DNA from: Phycomyces blakesleeanus NRRL 1555(-)
Lineage: Eukaryota > Mucoromycota > Mucoromycetes > Mucorales > Phycomycetaceae
NCBI RefSeq assembly: GCF_001638985.1
Contig: NW_017265136.1
Coordinates: forward strand, 1,508,726-1,572,725
Length of the DNA: 64,000 nucleotides
Direction: 5' to 3'
Below the pieces are notes generated by a model, which was not told the origin of the DNA, did no database searches, and saw only the letters and a list, made by a program, of their open reading frames with translations. Positions 27,518-38,789 of the stretch are shown here, one piece after another (within the stretch, counting starts at the first letter, position 1; each line of letters opens with the position of its first letter). The position numbers were made by a program, and so were the translations under genes.

Positions 27518-30500
27518 ATGAAAAAACACGCAAAGAACCAGCTTTCTGGAAGTGGAAGAATGCAACGCATTGTTTCTCAAGCAGGTCTGTACGCAGCTGC
27601 AAGACTTTCTTCAGAACCTACGGAATCTCATTCATCGCCATTGTCTGGTCTGGATGAAAACCAAGAATCTGATCCATCCAATGATTCCACAACGGTTCTG
27701 AGAGCACGCATGTCAGGTGCACTAAATGCCCTAAGTATATCCCCGGATGGTGAATCAGTAGCTATTGCAGGAAGAGAAGGTAATATTATACCTATTATTA
27801 AAAAAAAATCTACATGAACTCTACACATAAACATCATTTGACTTCATTAAGCTCATGCGGGACTAAATAGTCCTCAAGATCATCGCGGTGACAAAGTCCG
27901 AAGTAGTTGAGACACTAAACTTGAGAGCTGGAAGTCACTTGAACTTGAATTATAGTAGTAACGACGTCAAATGGGGAAACAATGGTAGGCAGCACTAGAG
28001 TTTCACAAGTTACGCCAGCTAAAGAAGAAAAGCAACTTCTTCTGCATAAATAGCCACCAAAAACAAGGTGGCCACTGCAGCAACAAACGGTGCCATTATT
28101 TTGTGGGACCTGAACAAAGTAGGACGAAAAGCAGGTAAAATATTACTATATAAACCGTATTATGCACATCACATATACAATATATATATATATTATACAA
28201 ATCATGAAAAGAAAAAAAAAAGATAATGATGAGTAGAGATGTGTTAATATCAATCCATAAACTCAACAAATTTACCACAGCTGAGCGCGTGATTAATGAA
28301 CATGCGCGTGCGGTCAATCGTGTGTGTTTTCAGCCAGAAAATGGCAATATTCTATTAAGTGCTTCCCAAGATGGTAGCATGAAATGTTGGGTAAAACAAT
28401 GCCATAAACATCAAAGAAAAATACTAATAGAAGCTGTCTGGATTCCAGGATCTTAGAGACCCTAAGAATGCTGCTCTCCATACATTTGAAGGAAAGTCAG
28501 AAGCAGTACGTGATGTCCAGTTTAATCCAGTCATTCAATATGAGTTTGCAGCTGCTTTTGAGACCGGCACTATCCAGGTAATATTTTTATTTTTATTTTT
28601 ATTTTACTTTATTAAAAAAAAACTTTCTCTAATTATTACCTATTCCTCTTAAGAAATGGGATATGCGGAATCCAAAAGCAATTTATGAGCGTAAAGTGAG
28701 CGCTCACAATGGTCCTTGCTTAACCGTTGATTGGCATCACGGAGGACGCATGGTGGCTAGTGGAGGACGTGATAAGACTATCAAGGCAAGCGTATTACTG
28801 ACTATAGCTCGCAGCTAATACCAGGATAAAGGTGTGGGACATGAGCGCGGACAGTCGAAGACCTCTATATTCTATTCGTACTATGGCAGCTGTAGCTCGT
28901 ATTCAATGGAGACCAGGATACGATGATGAGATTGCCTCCTGCGCTCTGCTAACAGACAGTCGGATTCATGTTTGGGATGTGAGACGTCCTAATATAGCCA
29001 AATATGCTTTTGATGAGCATGAGACAACTCCTACAGGTAATATAGAAATCCAAAAATGAAAAGGAAAAACTGATTATTAATATACTTTTAAATGTTTATT
29101 CTAGGTTTCTTGTGGCTAAATTCAGATACAATATATTCGGTTGCAAAAGACAAATGGTTCATCCGACAAGAAATTCAAGCTGCATATCGCCCTGTAGACC
29201 TCTTGAAACGAAATGCCATTGGATGGAATGTCCAGGGAGATCTGGCTTTTGCAATTGATAAAAGTTCTCGTGAAAATTTTGTAGATGAAGGGTGAGTCTT
29301 TCTTCATATTATTTGCTTGTTACTCGGTTATATTAAAATGTCCCATTACAGACTATTACCACAAACGGCGGCTTTTATGTCTAAAAAATGGCGGCGACCA
29401 CCCACAAAGCAATCTGCAGTAGAGGATGAAGTATACTAATACTGTCTTGTGTACATTAGTCATAGTAACTAACCCAGTTTTTTTTAGTTTACTCAATATA
29501 TACCGTCACAGAATTGTGGAATTGCCCATATTCCCTTGTTCGACTTTGAAGCATTCTCTGTTTTTGCTGAACACTATCAAGTATCTGGAAAAGATGTTGC
29601 TGCCTCTTGTGAGAATAATAGTCTTGTAAGTTAAACGATCCAGTAAAGATCACAATAGCTGTATGTAACTGTGCACATTGTTAGGTTGCCTGGAAAATGG
29701 GTAGATACCGGACATCACAAACATGGAAAATTGTGGCTCTCTTGTTTGATTCAGAGGATGAACGTAATACACATATACTATGCTCCCAAATCATTGTGAT
29801 TAAAATAGGATTTATTTTTTCAACATAGTATCTGAGCCTGATGATAGAAGACAACAAGATACTGGACCGGAACGTGGTCTTTTGGATGTATATTAATTTC
29901 ATTGGCAAAGCTTTACTTTTACTAACCATTAAAATTCTTTAGATTGAAAATGAAGATACAGACAGTGGAGAATCCAGTGAAACAGATTCGGAAGAGTCAG
30001 ATCAAAATACAGATCAAGATAAAAGGAGTGTCGTTACAAGATTTAGTGATTCTTGCTCTGAGGTTGCTGAGTTGTGGCCAACATGGCAGCATGAGGGCGT
30101 AGTTATGGAGCTCCTCGATTATTATACAGAACAAGGCGATGTACAGATGTGTGTAACTTTATATCTTGTACTTGAACGCTATATTCACATTGATGATAAC
30201 CGAGTCGAAGACTGGTTCACTTCTTATATTGGTAAGCATATTACATTACGTATATCGTCGAAATATATGATTAATCAAGAAGCGACAAACAAACAAACAA
30301 ACAAATAGATCTTCTCCACCGCTTTAAGCTCTGGTCGCCAGCAACAGTTATGATTAAGGCGTGTAGAGTAAAAAGAGTCCGGGAGCGTAATGAGGTAAGT
30401 GATCGGGTAAAAGTAAAAGAAATATTATTACTTATGTGTCGTATAGAATGCAACTACTATACATATTGCATGCAACCATTGCTTCAAAGTTGTTATGGGT

Positions 30501-30766
30501 ACAACAAATGGTTCATGGGCGTGTGATAAATGCCGTCGTTTATTGAATCCTTGCTCTATCTGGTAAGAAATTTCCCATTAATGTAATGTAATATACTCAT
30601 GCAATATGATCCTAGTCATCAAACTGTACGAGGTCTATATGTATGGTGTCAGGGCTGCAATCATGGTGGTCATTTGGAGCATATGCGAGAGTGGTTTTCT
30701 AAGGAGACCTTGTGTGCTACTGGCTGTGGTCATACTTGCGTTTTGACGGCCTCTCTTTCTAGTTAA
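27518..30766 (+). CDS. RTC1: WDR24/Sea2 homologue, SEA (GATOR2-like) complex subunit
   Basis: Sixteen exons give about 738 aa: 27518-27779, 27871-27984, 28054-28134, 28281-28390, 28449-28577, 28654-28785, 28832-29036, 29105-29291, 29352-29430, 29488-29625, 29685-29763, 29829-29887, 29943-30231, 30309-30394, 30447-30562, 30616-30766. The N-terminal half is a WD40 propeller (NGAIILWDLN, LLSASQDGSMKCWDLRDP, VASGGRDKTIKVWDM, DSRIHVWDVRRP). A helical region with DWFTSYIDLLHRFKLW follows. The C-terminal Cys/His module (CNHCFK, ACDKCRR, RGLYVWCQGCNHGGHLEH, TGCGHTC) is the RING-like end typical of WDR24/Rtc1. In yeast Sea2/Rtc1 works at the vacuole in amino-acid signalling to TORC1. The intron at 28786-28831 appears to use a GC-AG pair, since that restores GGRDKTIKVWDM. 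The start is the first ATG. Confidence 0.93.
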
Positions 30767-31286
30767 ATCATGAACGCATATATTTATTGCTTGTCTATTT
30801 CCCTACTCTAATATTTTATTTGCTTCCTCTTGCTTGTGCCTCTCCATTTCATTTTGTACATAACAATTATCACCCTTTGAAATTAAGAATACGATAGCCT
30901 ACGAGTGAAAATCATGCCAAAAAAAAGATAAACGCATTGACTCAAAAGACTTTTCTTTTTATTAATTAATTTTGACTTATACTATAAAACACTAATATAT
31001 GTGTGGATGTTTATAAGGTTTAAAGAGGTCAATATGGATAAATAAATTAATCCTAATTCTTTGATACAGTGTTTCATTCCACTCGTGCCATAACGAAAAA
31101 ACAGTGCGGGTGTTATGTGACTGTATCTACTATTTTAAGAAATACTAGATTGGGAACTACCAACGGTTGTGAATCGGATTGACGATCCATTTGCATCCAT
31201 TTTTACTTCAACACGTCCAACCGTCCAAAAGCTTCTTAGCCAACCATTATTCTCGAAAGACCCACAGACGTTATAGACACCTGACA
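30767..31286. other. Intergenic between WDR24 and RNF220-like gene
   Basis: About 520 bp, AT-rich at the left. No gene is supported. Confidence 0.5.
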
Positions 31287-33219
31287 ATGTCCTCATCTAG
31301 CACGAATCCCGACCCTGCCATTCCACCTCAAACATTGTCTAATGCCCAAAAGTACGATAAAAATTATCTAGAGATTCTTAAAAAAGCCCCGACCCGAGCC
31401 GCCGAAAACTCACTCCCCAATTCATTCATTGTCTAGGTCGCGATCAACAACCAAGAGACGATCCAAGGGTCTACACCGCGAACTTCAATTCTTGGTTGAC
31501 GACAATGGCAAACGAGGTATTAAAAAGAAAGACTATATTAATTAATAAATTTTATTTGACCAATGTATTAAATTTTCTATCTTTCTTTTTCTCTGTGTAG
31601 CCAAGCGCGATCAACCGAAATGCCCAATCTGCGAGCACCGAATAGACCCTGCACATTGGGAAATTCATTTTAATTATGAATTGGAACGACTTGGTCAACT
31701 TGAATCAGATATCTATAATAATCCTCTTAACAAAAAGTAAGTTGATTGGCATTGTCATGTCATCAATGCTTGTATTGTCTTGTCAGGTTCCTGATAACTG
31801 CGCCTTCTTGTGTAGCCGAGGAAAAAGAGGGGCAGCAGTTGTGGCACGTCAACAACTTGAAAAGACGAACCATAAGAAAAGAGCACCTTCAGCATATGAG
31901 AGTACACTCGAGAAAATTCAGAAGAACCGTGCCCACCGTAAAGAAGTCCTCCAGAAACTAGGTTAGACAATACTTGGAATTTTATATTAATATATCAGCA
32001 ACCAATTGGATAAAGAGTACAATTGATTTATCTAACATATTATTTTGTTTACTTATTTATTTTTTAAAAAAAACACATACACACACGTACACAAATTAGA
32101 CTCCCCGAGACAATTAGAGGATTCAGCAGCTGCTTACGATGAAACACTTGCTTTAACGCGTGCATTGTATGAAGAAGAGCAAGGATCAAGACAAGATTCA
32201 AACTCAAATAGTAGCGCTCAAGTATGCTTTATTTGCAATCAGGCGCTGCATGGGGATTCTGATGCTGTTAATCTCCATATCGATCACTGCTTAGCCAACT
32301 TGAACTCTTCGGTAGAACCCGAGGATACAGAAGACGAGCCAATGATAGATAATACTGAAAATGAGTCAAGGGAGAATTCTGGTGCTGGCACCTCTCCTTT
32401 GTCAGCTAGGTGGGAAGAATACGAGTGGGCTGGTCAGACTCGTGTGAGAGCTACATCCATGATGGAAGGAGGCTATAGAGGTACTTGGACAAATAACTAT
32501 AGTAAATCGTTTGTCATTTCGGCACTTTGTTGACATATATTGTAGGTGCTGGATTCGCTACTACAAGCAAGGAAGAGGATGTAGATGAGGATCTCGATGT
32601 AGAAGATGATGATGCAGCTCAGTTTGGAGAAAGTCAATATACGGAACGAGATATTGTTGTAAATTCTGATGATGATAATGAGAATGCATCCGCTTTAAGA
32701 GAGATGGTATCTGGTGGAATGACAAGAGGTTCCACGGCAACTGCGTCTGTGCAAGATGGGGATGAAGGGTAAGATATTAAACCTATTTTTATGGACTATA
32801 TAAGGACTATTCTAAATGCAAGTTCAATTGACAGAGAGGTCGATTCTCCTCGAAGCGGATTTGAAGAAACGGTATCAGATGCTGGGTGGGAGCGCCATTT
32901 GACACATTCCAATCAAATGAACTCCAACTCAGGCCAGTCGCGACTAGTAGTAGATTCTCTTAAAGCAAGAATCCAACAATTGGTAAGTTCCACACCCATT
33001 AGACTTTTATCCATACTTATTCAATAATAGGAAGCTGCCTCACGTTCGGTGCCACGCTGTTTGATTTGTCTTGAGGGATACAAGACTCCTCTTGCTTCAA
33101 TCGTTTGTTGGCACGTTCACTGTGAGCAGTGCTGGCTACAAACGTTGGGCTCTAAAAAATTATGTCCCCAATGCCAGAAAATTACGACACCATCGGATCT
33201 TCGACGCATCTATTTCTAA
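31287..33219 (+). CDS. RNF220-like RING-type E3 ubiquitin ligase
   Basis: Eight exons give about 455 aa: 31287-31351, 31437-31516, 31601-31736, 31816-31961, 32100-32480, 32546-32768, 32835-32982, 33031-33219. After a basic start (STTKRRSKGLHRELQF), a zinc-binding motif CPICEHRIDPAHWEIHFNY appears. A conserved basic helix follows (RGKRGAAVVARQQLEK, YESTLEKIQKNRAHRKEVL). A second Cys/His pair lies in CFICNQALHGD with HIDHCLAN, then comes an acidic middle region. The C-terminal RING reads CLICLEGYKTPLASIVCWHV, HCEQCWLQTLG, KKLCPQCQKIT and PSDLRRIYF, which closely resembles animal RNF220. It should transfer ubiquitin from an E2 to unknown substrates. The first intron (31352-31436) is phase-correct but has a weak donor; reading through it gives a stop at 31434-31436. 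Confidence 0.9.
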
Positions 33220-34095
33220 TGCCACAAAATCCACGAAATCCACACACACACACACACACACAACTTCTCTACCTTGTATTGTATTCTTTCATTTCATGGG
33301 CTTATGGATAGATTTCCTTGTATATTACCATGCTTCCATATTTCATTTTTGTAATATAGCTATTCGTGCTGTTTTCACTTTATTATTTTATTAACCAGGT
33401 TTCTTGTATGCTATACAAAGGCATTTTTCAACCTAGCAATTTATATTTTCTGTGTTTTTTTTTTTTCAAAGTATATATTTCTGGTGAGCGTGTCCAATAT
33501 TTCCTTTTATTCCATTGTAATTTTATACCAGTTAAATAAAAACTATCTATAAAAAATTATTCCATAAACTTCCATAGATTCAATGTTTCTACTTGAGATT
33601 GAGACAAGTTGAGAAATGTTTTGGACGAAATGAAAATAAAATTCAGACAAAAAATAAATTGGTTTGGGCAAGTAAAGATTAATGCTCATCTTTTTTTTCT
33701 TACCTATAAAAATCAGAGTCCTTAGGCCGAAGCCAAAAAGAAACTGAAGAGGTCATGCTTACTTGTTTGCAGCAATGAAAAACCTATTCATAAACGGTAT
33801 ATATTTTCTGACAATAAAACACTATATTTGGTTTTACCTTTGACGTCCGAAATTCGTCAACATATACAACAAAAAGCATTCATATCTTCACCTTGCTGCA
33901 ATGCTTCAAGTTTTCTATAAAATAGTCAATTTTGCTACTAGCAAAGTGTTCGGGCCTTGTTTTGTAGACAGCCACATCAGCAGAGAAGACAATAGTTTTA
34001 TAAGGTTTGCAAAAACATTCTGCCCATTATTACGCCCACTTTCTTTTTGCTTTTTAAAACTACAATACGTATTAATTACACGCCCTTATACATTG
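33220..34095. other. AT-rich intergenic
   Basis: The 3' flank of the RNF220-like gene, starting with a (CA)n run at about 33241-33262. No gene is supported. Confidence 0.5.
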
Positions 34096-34189
34096 TTATT
34101 TTATGACACTATAGATTTTAAGATTCGGTTTCGAAAAGTCTACCACTCTAAAGAGCATACCTTGGTTATGATTGAATGCTAAAAATATT

Positions 34190-34900
34190 TTTTTGAAGCA
34201 TGTCGTGAAAGCCTTTAGGCCGGTAGGTTTAATGGAGATAAATCTGAACTTGAACGAAGGTTCTGGTGTCAAAGCGAACATTTTGAGTAAATCGCTCTTG
34301 TGAGCAACGTCTTGTTTACTGCTTTTATCAGGCTTTCCTGTCTTTTTTAACTCCTTCCAGGACAGCTCTTGATTATATTCTGTCTCATGCTCAAACATAA
34401 TATACCATTGCATCGCAATATAAGAACCAAGGTAAGAAGCAAGCTGTACAGGTGTGCCATTATTTTGTACTACAATTCGCAGAAGTTCATCACAAACTGC
34501 TTCAGCAAGATCCCTCTACCTTGCGGATAAGGATTTTTATTTATTCTGACCAACTATTAATTTAAGTCCACAAACCTTTCTGTAACAGTACTATTCTGCT
34601 ATAGTTCTTCTCTCTCTTGTGCCCAAATAATAAGATAGATCTTAGTACATAAGAGATGTTATTATCAAATTAAATGATTTATACCTCCTTTGGTAGTATT
34701 TCCTTGAGCTTTTGAATGAAAATGGTACACGTTTTTTTTCAAATAGCTCTACTATATGATTTGCATATACTGTAGCTATTTCAATACATTCTGGCGAAAG
34801 ATATTGACTGTAGCCATTCTCCATTGAAGCAGAATATAATACATTATGTTCATTACTAAGACTATCCCAACAACCCAACAAATCATCAGATATTGCTTTC
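34190..34900 (-). pseudogene. Relic of an unrecognised gene family (C-terminal part)
   Basis: On the minus strand, two open segments have protein-like composition. One (about 34900-34690) reads SDDLLGCWDSLSNEHNVLY and ECIEIATVYANHIVELFEKK. The other (about 34520-34190) reads RDLAEAVCDELLRIVVQNNG, TPVQLASYLGSYIAMQWYIM, SWKELKKTGKPDKSSKQD and SFKFRFISIKPTGLKAF. I could not link them with phase-consistent exons, and stops lie in between. I do not recognise the family. It may be a repeated or mobile-element gene, or a decayed single gene. Confidence 0.4.
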
Positions 34901-35329
34901 TTATTTGTGATATTTCTGCCAATGATGAGCTAGCTTACACTATATCAGAAGTTTTTTTTTAAGACTTTGCGCTTGAGTAACCTAGGCCACGGCAACTTTT
35001 GCATCAGACTTGAGTAATTGCGTTTGAGTTATCACTAGTAAGTAGACTATTTATTCTTACGGCCTCTTTTAACCTCTTTTCGTTGGCGTTTTCAGATTCA
35101 CTTATATTTTTTTCATGCCAACTAAGAGTTGCATATACAATACGCAATTTACCATACTGGTTAGCAATTTAATATATTTAGTTTTAGATATTTTAGAAGT
35201 TTATAAAGATACATACCTTCTGGAGCTAACGACGGAAGCTCTTGTTTGGTGCAAATTAAAAACTTTTTGTTAAAATGGCCTTTTTCTCCAGTCTTTGCAC
35301 ATTATATCTATTACATATTTTACAACGTT

Positions 35330-36420
35330 AATTTTAGGGGGACGACATTTTGTGGTGGAACACGATATTTTGGCTCTACCGGACCACACAATACAACCTT
35401 TTTGCCAGCATAGAATAACTCTATCTGGTCCCTAAGGGTTCATTAATATTATAATAGTTAATACAAGCCAGGACACATAATGTTCGTAAAGAAAAAATCT
35501 TTTGCGCTTTGAAAAAATAAATAAATAAATAAAGGGGTAGATAGGGATTACTTACCGGCTGATACTTTCAAACTTTGGTAATATAGATACAAGAGGTGAA
35601 AAAATAGAAAGACATCCTAAGCATAAGAAGACCAATAAATAGTAAAATAACCAACAAGATTGCACCACAAATTAATAATAATAACTTTTTATAATCGTCT
35701 TTATAGCTGACTATTGATATAGTGTATTTTTATGGTCAAGTCTAGATGTAAGGCTACTTATTGAATTTACAGGATTTGTTTTTTGTATGAGACAGTGTTT
35801 CATTATTAAGCTAAGCAAAGGCAGGATTTAACTTTTAAAAGAATGAGAGTTAGGTGCCTGGGGAGAGATAGATAAACACAAAAGGTTTGGGAATAAAGTG
35901 GTATGTTAATGCGTACAATGAATATATTGTATTTTTCAGAACACACTATTTTGCTCTGAAGGATTAGCGAAGGACACTGGGTCCCGGACAAATAGACACA
36001 ATTATTTGGTCCGGTTAAATAGGAAAGTCGTGCTCGTAGGATTGCTGAATTTTTTGTTACTTCTAAATCCTGCATGGTTATGATTTTTTGAAAACATAAT
36101 TTATCGTCACTGTCGCGTACAAAATTCTCAACAACGAAAAAAAAAAAAAAAAACTTTTTATTTATTTATTTATTTTTGGGTTAAAATATTATCTTCCTAT
36201 ATCATAATCCAAAAGGAAAAGAAATCTCAAATGAATTCAGAGCCTATTTTTACCTACCGAACCGTTTTTAATGACAGTAGGGTTTTCTAATGTAACCCTA
36301 CATTTCTTATCTCGGTCGACATTAAAGTGCTTATCTTTGGTGTGCCTTTCAAGTTCACCAAAAGACACATAATGATTTATGCAATAGTTGTATCCGCATT
36401 CACACAAGACTGTCAAATAG
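35330..36420 (-). pseudogene. Relic of an unrecognised gene (zinc-finger-like N-terminal part)
   Basis: Minus-strand pieces with protein character lie upstream of the relic at 34.2-34.9 kb. One at about 36415-36240 reads CECGYNYCINHYVSFGELER followed by HTKDKHFNV, a C2H2-like arrangement. Another at about 35430-35330 reads ELFYAGKKVVLCGPVEPKY and PPQNVVPLKL. Open frames between them are AT-driven. Order and strand suggest one decayed gene spanning 34.2-36.4 kb, but this is inference. Confidence 0.35.
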
Positions 36421-38789
36421 AATATTAGATTTGAATATTTTAACGTTCATTGTTTTATTATTATTATAAAGCCTTGGTTTAGGAGCACTAGGAGAAATAT
36501 TTATAGTGCGTTTAAAGAGAATACTCTTTTTCACAGATTATTTGAATGCATTTAAAGAGAAAGAAATACATATCTTATAAATTACTGTATATAAAAATAC
36601 CCTCGAATCCGTATGTTATACATTGTAGAATCTCAAAATTATGTACAGTATTTCTCTGCAAGTAAACAAATAATTCATGGGCATGGTGTATCTTGAGAGT
36701 GTAATACCGTAGTATACTATTCCCCCAGTTATTTGACACATCTTTAAAGAAAATGCATTATTTCTGTGAGCAGCGTTTGGGTCTCACTGCATAATAGGGT
36801 AAATTTTGATATTTTATTGCTGAATTATCCAAAGTTTTAATATTCCTTTAAATAAGGGTATATTCTTAAAGAAAACAATCTTTCTGTTTTTTATTCTTGA
36901 AAACGGACCAACTTTACCCACGTGAACCGAGAACAATAAAAAAATGACTGAAGTTTGAGTTCAATGGCATCCTCGATTCTGAATAATCTTTACAAAGGCT
37001 GAAGTTGTGTGAGTAAATAACTTGTTTGTAATGATGTAGCTGTCATTTATTTCCGCGTACTAACCAGGAATGGCTAATAACTACTGACAAAATTAAAACA
37101 ACACTCAGTAACAGTGTATATTGCCGTACTTGCTGTGTTGGATAAATTGACATGTATTTTTGAAGGATCCGGTTATGGTTGACCTACTATTATATTTATA
37201 TTATCAAAATATTAAGCTACGTCGAAATTCCTTGCATAAGTAACCCCACTTTATGGGAAATTTGGCAATTCCAATGGTGATTTTAGAAAGTATCTTTGGT
37301 ATTTTTATTTTCGAAATCGCCATCGGAATCACCATTCATCTCCCGTAGTATCAGGGTAATTAAGTTTCTTTAGGTATAGCTATGCTTTTCAAAAAAAAAG
37401 CTATATACTTCCTAAGATTACTTGTATCCGACTCTATTGTTATTTTCCTAAAGTACTTTCAGCATTATATGCGTATATCATAGTCAGTCATTGGGTCAAA
37501 AGGATAATTTTATTGGTAATGTATATTTTAATTATAATACGACCTGACTTGCTTATAATGTCGTCCTATATGTATTTACAAACAAATTCGGTTTGAAATC
37601 AATGTTAACGATGTGTCAAATGTATTCATTAAATGTGTGCTATTATATCTCTTGAAAGTTTGGAAAGCTAATCTCTATGACTGGTTCCAATGAACTGTAG
37701 ATAGTGTGCAAATCCTGTCAAGGCTGGAAGAATATGCGTTTGGGTTTATCTTTCATGTTACACTGTGTACACTGAGTTTATTTACTATTTCTATATTAAG
37801 AAGGTACAAAAAGACCGCCCGATCCTGTTTCTGCGCACGGCTCTCATTTCTCTATAAAGCATATCCAATCGTTTAGTTCAAGATGGCTAATGAATGGTCT
37901 CGAATCACTTTTTCCCGCAATTCGAATACATATGGGTGTGGCTGATGTTTCTCAATAGTGTATATAAAGAATTACTAAATACTTCTTTAATTATACATCA
38001 TTTCGTATCATTTATGCAAATTTATTTTTATTGGTCTTTATTTAATCCTGCGACATTTCCGGCAAAGCAGAATTTTGTCCAGAATATATTTATTCATACC
38101 AACTTATTTTTGTTGAATTAAACACATTCTTGGACATAGGCTTAACTATCTCTAGTCTCGACCAAAACCATAGATCCTAGACAATCAAAAGTGCTTATAT
38201 TTATACATGACAGGTTTAGAAGTGCTGCAAGCAAAAAAGGAGAAATAGATTGTCACACCAAGTTTGTACTTTGTGTCCTTTGTTGAATTCCTCTAAAACT
38301 GCTAAACTGTCAAGTTTGCATTGAATGTATTATGGATTAAAAGCTACAACCATCAGCTTATCGTATAAGAAGAATACCCAGTAGCTCGTACTGTGGCCTA
38401 TGCTGCATGGCTCGGTCAATGACTAGTTTTTGACATGATCTGGATGTCAATTGGATATATTAAATATAACAAATCGACATCGGATATTGTGGGGTTTCAT
38501 CCAACTAAATGCCCAGCTACCGTATTAATATTCTTGTAGCTCATAGCGTACATTCTCCTTAAAGAAATAAGACCATCGATAAACTTCTACATTCGGTGGA
38601 AACCGCTAAATGTTACACTGAATCTAGTTCATCTACTTGCTCACCATAGGAGCAACACAGGTGGTCGTCCTCGATGAGAGTACGTCACAATACAATGAGA
38701 GCATTTGCTTACCATGGCGGAAGTCCAAATGAATATCAAGTATTGAATGCGTTCCTCCTGTTTTGTTCGTCCTTTCTCTTTATCTGATC
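36421..38789. other. Gene-poor AT-rich region
   Basis: No sustained frame with recognisable protein features. It contains repeat copy B (37308-37351) and a local inverted repeat (AATGGTGAT at 37273 against ATCACCATT at 37328). The right end holds the promoter side of the PHD gene. Confidence 0.5.
37308..37351 (+). repeat. Dispersed repeat copy B (matches 15705-15747)
   Basis: It begins TTTTCGAAATCGCCATCGGA and aligns with 15705-15747 in the same orientation with a handful of mismatches. It lies in a gene-poor stretch and is probably a shared relic of one mobile element. Confidence 0.5.
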
